Source: Methylocystis sp. SC2
GTDB lineage: Bacteria; Pseudomonadota; Alphaproteobacteria; Rhizobiales; Beijerinckiaceae
Assembly: GCF_000304315.1 (NCBI RefSeq)
Contig: NC_018485.1
Coordinates: 3,132,501 to 3,196,500, forward strand
Direction: 5' to 3'
Length of the DNA: 64,000 nucleotides
A program made the position numbers and the translations under genes. Numbering within the stretch: position 1 is the first letter of the stretch; each line of letters begins with the position of its first letter. Below the pieces are notes generated by a model, which saw only the letters and a program-made list of their open reading frames with translations, searched no databases and had not been told where the DNA came from. This document shows, one piece after another, positions 8,637 to 17,083 of the stretch.

Positions 8637-9239
8637 ATGGCGATCTTCAGCGTAATCGGGCGGCGCGACCTGCCGATAAGAGGCGACGGTCTTTATCTGC
8701 GCGCGTCCGAAATGCGTGATTACATGGAATGGGCCGAGCTGCGCGAAAAAAGCCGCTCCTTCCTGACGCCCTGGGAGCCGCTCTGGCCGATCGACGATCT
8801 CACACGGGCGAGCTTTCGCTATCGCGTGCGCCGCCACGCCGAGGAAATGGCCCGCGACGAGGCCTATTCTTTCTTCATCTTCCGTGAGGAGGACGACGCG
8901 CTGATGGGCGGCCTCTCCTTCGGCCATGTCCGGCGGGGCGTGTCGCAGGCGGCGACGCTCGGCTATTGGATGGGCGAACCCTATGCAGGCAAGGGCCACA
9001 TGACCCGCGCCGCGCGCGCCGCTTGCGCCTATGCTTTCGAGAAGCGCGGATTCCATCGCATCGAGGCGGCGTGCCTGCCGACGAACGAGCCCTCGAAGCG
9101 CCTGCTGGAGCGCGTCGGTTTCAAGCAGGAGGGCTATGCGCGCTCCTATCTCAACATCAACGGCCAGTGGCGCGACCATTTGCTTTATGCGCTGTTGGAA
9201 ACTGATCCTCAGCCGATCAATCCGCCATCGCCGGCGTAA
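8637..9239 (+). CDS. GNAT N-acetyltransferase, RimJ/RimL-like
   Basis: A 200-residue acetyltransferase of the ribosomal-protein alanine acetyltransferase type. The acetyl-CoA region shows GYWMGEPYAGKGHMTRAA (about residues 103-120), then the helix and strand EKRGFHRIEAACLPTNEPSKRL and LLERVGFKQEGYARSYL. The substrate cannot be read from sequence. ATG 8637 is preceded by AAGGAG at 8628-8632; the upstream TTG 8622 is rejected. It follows thrC at 21 bases and probably shares its transcript. Confidence 0.88.
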   Translation: MAIFSVIGRRDLPIRGDGLYLRASEMRDYMEWAELREKSRSFLTPWEPLWPIDDLTRASFRYRVRRHAEEMARDEAYSFFIFREEDDALMGGLSFGHVRRGVSQAATLGYWMGEPYAGKGHMTRAARAACAYAFEKRGFHRIEAACLPTNEPSKRLLERVGFKQEGYARSYLNINGQWRDHLLYALLETDPQPINPPSPA

Positions 9240-9256
9240 GCGGCGCTGAAAGCAAA

Positions 9257-9285
9257 GCGCGCCCGGCGATCGATGCGGGGCGCGC
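9257..9285. terminator. Hairpin between convergent acetyltransferase and rph genes
   Basis: GCGCGCCC (9257-9264) pairs with GGGCGCGC (9278-9285) across a 13-base loop. It sits between two convergent genes and could serve both strands, but there is no clear T-run on either side. Confidence 0.35.
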
Positions 9286-9374
9286 GGCGCGTGACGAGTT
9301 TCCATGCGGCTTGAGCCGCGCCGTCTCTTCAAATCAGATCGAGGTCTTCCTGCTGCTGACGCGGAAGAATTCGC

Positions 9375-10088
9375 TCACGCGAGCGCCGCTTTCTGCAGCG
9401 CGACGAGATCGGCGACTCCCTGCTGGGCGAGCGCCAGCATGGCCGACAACTCCTCTTGGGAAAAAACCGCGACTTCGGCGGTCGCCTGAATTTCAACGAG
9501 GCCGCCCGACCCGGTGAGGACGAAATTGGCGTCGGTCGCCGCGGTTGAGTCTTCGGCGTAATCGAGGTCGATCACCGGGGTTGCGTTGAAGATGCCGCAG
9601 GACACCGCGGCGACATGATCGCGCAGCGGGCTTTCCTTGATGATGGAGCGCGAACGCATCCAATCAAGGCAATCATGCAGCGCCAGCCAGGCGCCGGTGA
9701 TCGACGCCGTGCGCGTGCCGCCGTCTGCCTGGATGACGTCGCAGTCCACGACGATCTGCCGCTCGCCAAGCGCCGGCAGATTGGTGACGGCGCGCAGCGA
9801 ACGTCCGATGAGGCGCTGAATTTCCTGCGTGCGTCCCGAGAGCCTGCCGGCGGCGGCCTCGCGACGCGTGCGCGTGTGGGTGGCGCGCGGCAGCATGGAA
9901 TATTCCGCCGTCACCCAGCCTCGGCCCTGGCCGCGGAGCCACGGCGGCGGCTTGTCCTCGAGCGACGCCGCGCAGAGCACCTGCGTATTGCCGAATTTTA
10001 CGAGGCAGGAGCCCTCGGCGTAGCGGGCGACGCCTCGCTCGAAACTCACCTGGCGCATCTCGTCGGGCGCGCGTTTGCTGGGGCGCAT
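9375..10088 (-). CDS. rph: Ribonuclease PH
   Basis: A phosphorolytic 3'-5' exoribonuclease that trims tRNA precursors. The 237-residue protein begins [20 protein letters not shown], near the canonical MRPSGR. Further family motifs are [52 protein letters not shown] with the phosphate-binding Arg, and [22 protein letters not shown] 10088 matches the family start. The open frame continues 36 codons further upstream with an Arg-rich non-homologous sequence, which I exclude. It is divergent from the EF-G-like gene. Confidence 0.97.
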   Translation of the reverse strand: MRPSKRAPDEMRQVSFERGVARYAEGSCLVKFGNTQVLCAASLEDKPPPWLRGQGRGWVTAEYSMLPRATHTRTRREAAAGRLSGRTQEIQRLIGRSLRAVTNLPALGERQIVVDCDVIQADGGTRTASITGAWLALHDCLDWMRSRSIIKESPLRDHVAAVSCGIFNATPVIDLDYAEDSTAATDANFVLTGSGGLVEIQATAEVAVFSQEELSAMLALAQQGVADLVALQKAALA

Positions 10089-10246
10089 AATAGCTCCGTT
10101 GTCGTATGGGTTGCGCCTTCTATCGCGCTTTCCGCGAGCGTGGAAGCGCCGGGCGCGGATGGGCGTCTTGCGCTGGCGGCCGCATGGTGAAACCATGAGC
10201 TAACGGGGCCGGACGAAACCAGGCTCCGATAGATAAGGAGGGAGTG

Positions 10247-12346
10247 ATGGGCCAAACGTCGTCCCAAGCGTCGTCCCAAGGAGCGCATTCTCACGAGGCG
10301 AGAGCCCAGGGCCCCCGGCTGATTGCGCTGGCGGGCCCTTTTCAATGCGGCAAGACCACTCTTCTCGAGGCTATACTGGCCCACGTCGGCGCGATCCCGC
10401 GGCAAGGCCCCGTCACGGCAGGCGCCAGCGTCGGCGACTCCAGTCCGGAAGCCCGCGCCCATCAGATGAGCGTCGAGTCCAATGTCGCGACGGTCGACTA
10501 TATGGGCGACGGCTACACATTCGTCGATCTGCCAGGATCCGTCGAATTCGCCCATGACTCGCGCAATATCCTGCCGACGGTCGACGCCGCCGTCGTCGTC
10601 TGCGAGGCCGACCCCCGCAAGATACCGGCGTTGCAGCTCATTTTGCGCCAGCTCGAAGAGCTCGGCGTGCCGCATTTCATTTTCCTGAACAAGATCGACG
10701 CCGCGACCATCGATGTGCGCGAAGCGCTCGCCATTCTGCAGCAGGCCTCGCGCACGCCGCTGCTGCTGCGCCAGGTTCCGATCTGGAACAATGGCGTCGC
10801 GGTCGGCTTCATCGATCTCGCGCTGGAGCGCGCCTATGTCTATCGCGAGCATGCGCCGTCGGAAGTCGTCGACATTTCCGGGGGCGACGTCGCGACCGAG
10901 AAGGAAGCCCGCTATTCGATGCTCGAACGGCTCGCCGACTACGACGATGCGCTGATGGAGGAGCTGATTTCCGATATCGAGCCGCCGCGCGATCAGGTGT
11001 TCGACGACCTCACCAAGGAATTGCGCGCCGGACTGGTCGTGCCTTTGTTCATCGGCTCGGCCGAACGCGGCGCCGGGGTGACGCGGCTGTTGAAGGCGAT
11101 GCGTCACGAGGCGCCGGGAGTCGAAGCGACCCGGGTGCGGCTTGGCGTTGGCGAGAGCGGCCCCGCGCTGGCGCGCATCATCCGTACGATCCACACGCCG
11201 CACGGCGGAAAAATGTCGGTCGCGCGCGTGCTGCGCGGCTCCCTTGCGGACGGGCAGGTCGTCGCTTCGCCGCAGGGAGAGGATCGCATTTCGGGCATGT
11301 CGCATTTGATGGGCGCGGCGACGAGCAAGACGACCGAGGCGAAGACCGGAGACGTCGTCGCTCTTGGGCGCCTGGATCACGCGCAGACCGGCGACACGAT
11401 CGTCGCCGATGCGCGCTCTGGCGCGGCGGATCTGCAGAAGACGCGCGCGGAAGCTCCCGATCCGGTGCACGCCCTCGCGCTCAATGTGAAGGACCGCAAG
11501 GACGAGATGCGCCTCGCCGCGGCGATGGCGAAGCTCATCGAAGAGGATCCTTCGCTCGTTTTTGTCCATGATCAGGAACTGTCGCAGATCAAGCTCTTCG
11601 GCCAGGGAGAGATGCATTTGCGCGTCGCGCTCGAACGTCTCGCCGCGCGCTTCAACGTCGCGGTCGACTGCTCAAAGCCGACGGTCGCCTATCGCGAAAC
11701 GATCCGTCATAAGGTCACCGTCCGCGGCCGGCACAAGAAGCAGTCGGGCGGACATGGCCAGTTCGGCGATGTGGTGATGGAGATCGCGCCGCGCGGCCGC
11801 GGCGAAGGATTCGACTTCAGCGAGCGCGTGCATGGCGGCGCGGTGCCGAAGCAATATTTCTCTTCCGTCGAGGCCGGCTGTCAGGACGCCTTGCTGCACG
11901 GCCCGTTAGGCTTCCCGGTGGTCGACGTCGAGGCGGTGCTGACCGACGGCTCGTACCATTCCGTCGATTCGTCCGACATGGCGTTCCGCACCGCGGCGCG
12001 CATCGGCATGAGCGAAGCTCTGGAAAAGGCCGAACCGATCCTGTTGGAGCCGGTGCTCGCGGTCGATATTTTCGTGCCGAGCGACGCCATGTCGCGGGCG
12101 ACCGGCATCGTCTCGGCGCGCCGCGGCCAGATCATGGGCTTCGGTCCGCGCGAGGGGTGGGAAGGCTGGGACAAGCTCGAAACGCTGATTCCGGAGGCGG
12201 AGATGGACAATCTCATCGTCGAACTGCGCTCGGCGACGGCGGGGGCGGGGTTTTACCAGGCGCGCTTCGACCATCTCGCGGAAGTCGTCGGCAAGCAGGC
12301 GCGCGACATCGTCGCGGCGCATACGGCGAAGGCGAATGCGGGGTAG
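10247..12346 (+). CDS. Elongation factor G-like translational GTPase family protein (EF-G2 type)
   Basis: A 699-residue EF-G homologue with the full domain order: a GTPase domain (P-loop GPFQCGKTT at 30-38, NKID at 148-151), domain II, domain III, domain IV (SGGHGQFGDVVMEIAPRGRG) and domain V (DIFVPSDAMSRATGIVSARRG). The G3 motif reads DLPGS (94-98), so the catalytic His of canonical DTPGH is Ser, and the switch I RGITI is also lost. This places it in the EF-G-like group that accompanies a standard fusA elsewhere. The function of such paralogues is not settled; a role in translocation under stress or in recycling is possible. ATG 10247 follows AAGGAGG; GTG 10244 is the alternative. It is convergent with the next gene, 5 bases apart. 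Confidence 0.88.
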   Translation: MGQTSSQASSQGAHSHEARAQGPRLIALAGPFQCGKTTLLEAILAHVGAIPRQGPVTAGASVGDSSPEARAHQMSVESNVATVDYMGDGYTFVDLPGSVEFAHDSRNILPTVDAAVVVCEADPRKIPALQLILRQLEELGVPHFIFLNKIDAATIDVREALAILQQASRTPLLLRQVPIWNNGVAVGFIDLALERAYVYREHAPSEVVDISGGDVATEKEARYSMLERLADYDDALMEELISDIEPPRDQVFDDLTKELRAGLVVPLFIGSAERGAGVTRLLKAMRHEAPGVEATRVRLGVGESGPALARIIRTIHTPHGGKMSVARVLRGSLADGQVVASPQGEDRISGMSHLMGAATSKTTEAKTGDVVALGRLDHAQTGDTIVADARSGAADLQKTRAEAPDPVHALALNVKDRKDEMRLAAAMAKLIEEDPSLVFVHDQELSQIKLFGQGEMHLRVALERLAARFNVAVDCSKPTVAYRETIRHKVTVRGRHKKQSGGHGQFGDVVMEIAPRGRGEGFDFSERVHGGAVPKQYFSSVEAGCQDALLHGPLGFPVVDVEAVLTDGSYHSVDSSDMAFRTAARIGMSEALEKAEPILLEPVLAVDIFVPSDAMSRATGIVSARRGQIMGFGPREGWEGWDKLETLIPEAEMDNLIVELRSATAGAGFYQARFDHLAEVVGKQARDIVAAHTAKANAG

Positions 12347-12351
12347 CGGGC

Positions 12352-13653
12352 TCAGCCTGGAAAGCAGCGCCCGAAGGCCAGCAGCAGGCGCGGATCGCCG
12401 CGCAGCCTGATCTTGCCGCGCAGCAGCGCCCAGACGAGGCTCGTCTCCTTGCGCACGAAGCGCAGCCAGGTTTCGGAGTCGGCGGTCACGGTCAGTCGCT
12501 TGTCGCCGACACGCCCGTCGTCGACGCTGAGCGTTTTGTTGGCGATGACGATGGTGGCGCTGCGACGGTCCGCGCCGGTGAAGATGAAGTGGTAGACGGC
12601 GTCGAGACCGGTCGACTTGCTGCGCTGAAAGCGCAGTCGCAGGCCGGAAAGGAAGCCCTCGATCGTCACGGGACGCGGCGTCGCGCCCACGCGTTTCGGC
12701 GTCTTGCCCGGAAACCGGCGCGCCACATAAGCTTCGGCGTCGGAGTCAGCGATGACATAGACCGTCTCGGCTTTCTTCTGCAGCGGATCGACGATCTCCT
12801 GAAGATAACGCTTCTTATCCGCCTGATAGGCCCCGATCACATCGGCGCCCGCCGGACAGACGGCCATGCAATAGGCCGCCTTATAGTTCGGACCGAAGGC
12901 GAGGCTCTGCCACATTGAGACGGTCTCGGCGTCGCCGACGTTCGCGCGATAGGCGCGCGCGCTTTTTGAATCCGCGATCGTCTCCACCCACTCGCCGAAA
13001 CCGCCCATGAACTCGCGATAATTATGCGTGTAGCAGGCGGCGAAATCGAAATGGCCGTCCGGCGCGATGGCGCCCGTCGGACAGGCGGCGACGCAGAGCT
13101 TGCATTCGAAGCACGGATTGACGTCGAGCGGCTTCGCGTGCGCCTCAAGGTCGATGTCGACGGCGACCGTGCCAAGCAGAATGAAATTGCCGAACTTCGG
13201 ATGGATCACATTGCGATGGAGTCCCATGCGCCCGAGACCCGCGGCGACGGCGACGGGCTTGTGCGAGAGGATCCACATCTTGTCCGGCCACCGTGACGCC
13301 TCCATTGGAAATCCCATCGACGGATAAGCGGCGCGCACGCCGCGCGCTTCGAGGGAGCGGGCGATCGCGCGCGCGACTTCGTCGCAATCATCGGCTGCAT
13401 GATGGAATTCGAGATTGGCGGCGGATCGCGCGGGACTGCGGATGTTCTCGCGGTTCATGCGGAGGACGAAGGAGATGAGCGTGCGGGCGAAGGGAAAGGC
13501 CGCGAGAATGTCGCCCCGCTGATCGTCAAGCGTCGGATCGTCGAGCGAGACAAGGCCGACGTCGTCGGCGCCGGCCTCAAGAGCAATCTCGCGGAGCGCG
13601 TTCGCATCGAGAACTGTGGCGTCGCGTGCGAAGGAGAGGCTGTGATCTACCAT
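12352..13653 (-). CDS. QueG-like 4Fe-4S protein fused to an SCP2 sterol-carrier domain
   Basis: A 433-residue two-part protein. The first about 310 residues resemble epoxyqueuosine-reductase/reductive-dehalogenase-type iron-sulfur proteins: an N-terminal REIALEAGADDVGLVSL block, a first cluster CFECKLCVAACPTGAI, and later Cys residues in ACYTHN and YCMAVCPAGAD for a second cluster. The last about 110 residues (FTGADRRSATIVI to WALLRGKIRLRGDPRLL) match an SCP2-type lipid-binding domain. No cobalamin-binding feature is obvious, so the substrate is unknown; a lipid or sterol-like ligand is an inference. ATG 13653 is preceded by AAGGGG at a long spacing; GTG 13701, directly after the marR stop, would add 16 residues. 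It lies downstream of the MarR gene on the same strand. Confidence 0.8.
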   Translation of the reverse strand: MVDHSLSFARDATVLDANALREIALEAGADDVGLVSLDDPTLDDQRGDILAAFPFARTLISFVLRMNRENIRSPARSAANLEFHHAADDCDEVARAIARSLEARGVRAAYPSMGFPMEASRWPDKMWILSHKPVAVAAGLGRMGLHRNVIHPKFGNFILLGTVAVDIDLEAHAKPLDVNPCFECKLCVAACPTGAIAPDGHFDFAACYTHNYREFMGGFGEWVETIADSKSARAYRANVGDAETVSMWQSLAFGPNYKAAYCMAVCPAGADVIGAYQADKKRYLQEIVDPLQKKAETVYVIADSDAEAYVARRFPGKTPKRVGATPRPVTIEGFLSGLRLRFQRSKSTGLDAVYHFIFTGADRRSATIVIANKTLSVDDGRVGDKRLTVTADSETWLRFVRKETSLVWALLRGKIRLRGDPRLLLAFGRCFPG

Positions 13654-13702
13654 CGTTGCATATACCCCTTTTAGCGCGGCGATCGTCTCGGCGCCGTTCA
13701 CC

Positions 13703-14155
13703 TTAGATTGGCGAGGTCGCCTCCATCAGGACGCGCAGTTCGGAGAGAAGCTTTTGGAGGCGTTCGGCGCCGAATTTTGACTCCACTGCATTCTGCGCCT
13801 CGCGCCAATGCGGCATGGCGTTGGCGAGAGTCGCCTCGCCGAACGCCGTCAGCGCGATCTTGCGCGTGCGGCGGTCCTCGCCATGCTTCACTTTCACAAG
13901 TCCGCGCTTCTCCAAAACCGCGAGGTTTCGCGCAAGCGCGCTGCGATCAAGCGCGAAATATTCGGCCAGTTTGCTGACCGTCGCGCCTCCGGTGAGAGAG
14001 CAGGCGACGAGCAGCGAATATTGCGTCGGCTCCAGACCCGTCGTCGCCATAAACTGCCCATAGAGCCGCGTGATGGCGCGGCTGGCGCGGCGGATATTCG
14101 CGGCCGCGCAGCTTTGCGCGCAGAGCCTGACGTCGGCTTGGTTTAGCGAAGGCAT
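13703..14155 (-). CDS. MarR family transcriptional regulator
   Basis: A 150-residue winged-helix regulator. The recognition region reads TVSKLAEYFALDRSALARNLAVLEKRG, then the wing VKVKHGEDRRTRKIALT, both standard for MarR proteins. CAQSCAAANIRRASRA near the N-terminus contributes two Cys that might sense redox or electrophiles, which is speculative. ATG 14155 gives the family length; the open frame extends 40 codons upstream without homology. It is probably co-transcribed with, and may control, the ferredoxin/SCP2 gene below it. An imperfect palindrome overlaps its start. Confidence 0.9.
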   Translation of the reverse strand: MPSLNQADVRLCAQSCAAANIRRASRAITRLYGQFMATTGLEPTQYSLLVACSLTGGATVSKLAEYFALDRSALARNLAVLEKRGLVKVKHGEDRRTRKIALTAFGEATLANAMPHWREAQNAVESKFGAERLQKLLSELRVLMEATSPI

Positions 14156-14170
14156 AATATGTGTATATGC
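14152..14170. promoter_or_regulatory. Imperfect palindrome overlapping the marR start, possible MarR operator
   Basis: The 19 bases GCATAATATGTGTATATGC have GCATA/TATGC ends and overlap the marR ATG (14153-14155 on the minus strand). The octamer GTATATGC occurs again, in the opposite orientation (GCATATAC), at 13658-13665 just ahead of the ferredoxin/SCP2 ATG. Both sites fit MarR autoregulation and control of the downstream gene, but the motif is short and AT-rich. Confidence 0.3.
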
Positions 14171-14290
14171 CCGTTTATTCGCGCCGTCAAGTGCGGCCGG
14201 CGCTCGCTTGTGCGCGAGAGCACAGCAAACCAGCTCGCTTCGGATGAGGGTCGTGATCTGCTTTCTCATTGTCAAAAGGGGAGTGATGAA

Positions 14291-14500
14291 ATGCGAATGT
14301 TCATATTCCTGGTCGCCGCGGCTCTCGCCATGTCCTTCAGCCTCTATTCGAGCGCCAGCGGCTTGAAGCGCGCGCCGACCTCGGTGCCGCAGGCGACGAG
14401 TCTCGACGCCAATCCGCCGCCGCGTTGCGCGAATAGCAAGCGGGTGCGACAGGCGGCGAACGTCGGATGCGTCATGAAGGGCAAGCGCCGCAGCGCGTAA
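14291..14500 (+). CDS. Small secreted protein of unknown function
   Basis: A 69-residue protein with an N-terminal hydrophobic signal (MFIFLVAAALAMSFSL) and a basic C-terminus that carries two Cys residues (PPRCANSK and VGCVMKGKRR). AAGGGGAG at 14276-14283 supports ATG 14291. It is divergent from marR and 71 bases upstream of the pirin gene. I do not recognise a family. A longer frame back to 14159 would overlap the marR promoter and is not preferred. Confidence 0.55.
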   Translation: MRMFIFLVAAALAMSFSLYSSASGLKRAPTSVPQATSLDANPPPRCANSKRVRQAANVGCVMKGKRRSA

Positions 14501-14571
14501 CTGGGCGCTTGATTCGTCGACGGGCGGCGTTAGCTACTGCGCAACGCCTATGCGCGAGACAGGGCCTCGAA

Positions 14572-15471
14572 ATGTCCATACTTGCAGGCGACGGCCCGGC
14601 GGCAGGAACAATTGAGTTGCGGATTGCGCCGCGCACGCGCGATCTCGGCGGCTTCAGCGTCAGGCGCGCCTTGCCCGACGACAGGCGCCAGATGGTCGGG
14701 CCGTTCGTCTTCTATGATCATTTCGGCCCAGTTCGATTTGCGCCGGGGCAGGGGATCGACGTGCGTCCGCATCCCCATATCGGCCTCGCGACCGTCACCT
14801 ATCTTTTCGACGGGCGCATTCTGCATCGCGACAGTTTGGCGAATGTGCAGGAGATCGCGCCTGGCGCAATGAATTTGATGACCGCCGGGCGCGGCATCGT
14901 TCATTCCGAGCGCACGCCGCCGGGACCGCGCGCGGCGGGGCAGCGGATGCTGGGCGTGCAAAGCTGGCTGGCCTTGCCGCTGGCGCATGAAGAGACCGCG
15001 CCGAGCTTCCAGCATTTTAGCGCCGCCGTTCTTCCCGCCATTGAGGATCGAGGCCTGTTCGCGCACGTCATCGCCGGCGCCGCGTTCGGAGCCAAATCGC
15101 CGGTGGAGACCCTGTCGGATTGGTTCTATGTCGAGCTGCGTCTCTCGGCCGGCGCTTCGGCGCCGCTCGACGCCGACTATGAGCAGCGCGCGCTCTATCT
15201 CGTCGCGGGCGCCATCGAGATCGCCGGCGAACGTTTCGACGAGCCGCAATTGCTGATCTTCAGCCCCGGCGCCGCGATCACGATCCGCGCGCTTTCCGAT
15301 GCGCGGATGATGCTGCTCGGCGGCGCGCCGGTCGACGGGCGCCGCTTCGTCTGGTGGAACCTCGTCTCTTCCAGCCAGGAGCGGATCGAACAGGCGAAGC
15401 GCGACTGGCGGGACGGGAAGTTCCCCACAGTGCCGGGCGACGCGGAGTTCATTCCGCTGCCGCAAGAGTAG
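14572..15471 (+). CDS. Pirin family protein (bicupin)
   Basis: A 299-residue pirin. The metal site is seen as RPHPHIGLATVTY (His-x-His, about residues 64-76) and, later, GRGIVHSERTPP with another His and Glu, all in the N-terminal cupin. The C-terminal pirin_C region starts near SDWFYVELRLSAGAS. Bacterial pirins bind Fe and some oxidise quercetin-like compounds; the physiological role is often unknown. ATG 14572 matches the usual pirin start; the open frame continues 35 codons upstream without resemblance. Confidence 0.9.
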   Translation: MSILAGDGPAAGTIELRIAPRTRDLGGFSVRRALPDDRRQMVGPFVFYDHFGPVRFAPGQGIDVRPHPHIGLATVTYLFDGRILHRDSLANVQEIAPGAMNLMTAGRGIVHSERTPPGPRAAGQRMLGVQSWLALPLAHEETAPSFQHFSAAVLPAIEDRGLFAHVIAGAAFGAKSPVETLSDWFYVELRLSAGASAPLDADYEQRALYLVAGAIEIAGERFDEPQLLIFSPGAAITIRALSDARMMLLGGAPVDGRRFVWWNLVSSSQERIEQAKRDWRDGKFPTVPGDAEFIPLPQE

Positions 15472-15730
15472 CGGCGATCAGCCGCCGACCATCGGGCGCG
15501 GGGCGGCTTATAGTTCCAAAAACCGCGCCCAGCCAGATGAACAAATCATCGGACGCTATGCCTAAAGCGCCTCCGCCGGATGGCCATTGGCTTTAATTTC
15601 GGGAAGGTAGAGACTGTGGAGCGTGGCGCGGAGGCGCGGCGCGGCGAAGTCTGCTCCGCGACCCGCCATCATCCCTGCCTCTCGGGCCTCGGACTTTTAA
15701 GGCGCGAGTCTAGGCCTGCAGGAGAACGCA

Positions 15731-16354
15731 ATGCCGCATCGTTACGCCGAGATCGCCTTCACCCCGACGGTGAAGGAGGCGCAGGAGCAATTTGGCAGCC
15801 GCAACGCATACGCGCGCATGGAAAAAGCGCCGGAGACCAGGAACCATCTGCTCGGCCAGGCGGAGGCTCAATTCATCGCCGCGCGAAATTCGTTCTACAT
15901 GGCGACGACCGGCGAGACCGGCTGGCCCTACATCCAGCATCGCGGCGGTCCGACAGGATTCATGCGCGTGCTGAACGACTCCACGATCGGCTTTGCGGAT
16001 TTCCGCGGCAACCGGCAATACATCAGTCTCGGCAACCTCGCGAACGACGATCGCGTGTCGCTGTTCTTCATGGACTATCCAAACAAGACGCGGCTAAAGC
16101 TCTTCGGGCGCGCGAAGGTCGTCGGTCTCGACGATGATTCGACCTTGTCTTTGCTTGAAACCCCGGACTACCGCGCCCGCGTCGAACGCGGCTTCCTGAT
16201 CAAGGTCGAGGGGTTCGACTGGAATTGCCCGCAGCACATTACCGAACGCTACACGCTCGACGAAGTGCGCGCGATGACGGCGCCGCTTAGGGCGCGGATC
16301 GCCGAACTCGAGCGGCGCCTCGCCGAGGCGGCCGGCGCTGCGACCTCGATCTAG
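15731..16354 (+). CDS. Pyridoxamine 5'-phosphate oxidase-family (FMN-binding split-barrel) protein
   Basis: A 207-residue protein of the PPOX split-barrel superfamily. The core shows FIAARNSFYMATTGETGWPYIQHRGG and FADFRGNRQYISLGNL, then VSLFFMDYPNKTRLKLFGRA, a pattern of flavin- or F420-binding general stress/oxidase proteins. A C-terminal helix (LRARIAELERRLAEA) could be a coiled coil. The substrate is unknown. GGAG at 15721-15724 precedes ATG 15731. The 259 bases upstream, after pirin, hold its promoter and nothing else I can support. Confidence 0.85.
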   Translation: MPHRYAEIAFTPTVKEAQEQFGSRNAYARMEKAPETRNHLLGQAEAQFIAARNSFYMATTGETGWPYIQHRGGPTGFMRVLNDSTIGFADFRGNRQYISLGNLANDDRVSLFFMDYPNKTRLKLFGRAKVVGLDDDSTLSLLETPDYRARVERGFLIKVEGFDWNCPQHITERYTLDEVRAMTAPLRARIAELERRLAEAAGAATSI

Positions 16355-16465
16355 GATCATCGTGAAGGCTGACCCTTATCGGCGTCCAAAATCGAACGGC
16401 GCGTTCAAATCATAGGGCGCCAACCTCGACCATTGCGACAGCCCTGGCGCATCATTGCGGTTGCA

Positions 16466-16993
16466 TTACGGCTCGACCACCACGGTCGCGCCGACGGCGA
16501 CGCGGTCGTAAAGATCGACGACGTCCTCGTTGAGCATGCGGATGCAGCCATAGGAGGCGGCGGAGCCGATCGACTTGCGCATCTTCTGCGTCGTGCCGTG
16601 GATCGCGACCTGACCCTCGCTGAGCGTCATGGCGCGGGCGCCCATCGGGTTATTCGACGCGCCGCCGGGGATCACCTCCGGCAGCTCCGGATGATCGTGC
16701 TTGACGTCTTCCGGCGGCGTCCAGTCCGGCTCGACGAATTTGGCGTTGATCTGCACGACGCCGCTCCATTCCTTGCCGGCCTTCGGCACCGCGACCTTGT
16801 AGGCGATGGCGTCGTCCTGATCGACGATGAGATAGAGCTTGCGCTCATGCTCGCTGACGACGATCGAGCCGGGATCGAGTTCGGAGTGATAGTGAACGAA
16901 TTCGCGCGCGGCGGCGGCCTGCGGGGCGACGGCGGCGCCGATGACGGCGGCGGCGAAAGCGATCTGGGCGATCTTGGAAGTCTGGCGTTTCAT
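16466..16993 (-). CDS. L,D-transpeptidase (YkuD domain), short secreted form
   Basis: A 175-residue periplasmic protein with a signal peptide (AAAVIGAAVAPQAAAA) followed directly by one YkuD domain. The catalytic motif is HGTTQKMRKSIGSAASYGCIRM, His then SxGCxR with the active Cys. Such enzymes form 3-3 cross-links in peptidoglycan or attach proteins to it. ATG 16993 gives a clean signal peptide; the frame extends 26 codons further. The minus-strand neighbour upstream is the flippase-like gene. Confidence 0.92.
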   Translation of the reverse strand: MKRQTSKIAQIAFAAAVIGAAVAPQAAAAREFVHYHSELDPGSIVVSEHERKLYLIVDQDDAIAYKVAVPKAGKEWSGVVQINAKFVEPDWTPPEDVKHDHPELPEVIPGGASNNPMGARAMTLSEGQVAIHGTTQKMRKSIGSAASYGCIRMLNEDVVDLYDRVAVGATVVVEP

Positions 16994-17083
16994 TTTCTTG
17001 CGCTCGGCGTTCGGTGTCTCGATGAGCGCGTTGTAGAAGAGGCGCCGCCCGCATGCCGTGCGCCGGCGCACGCGGGAGCGCCG

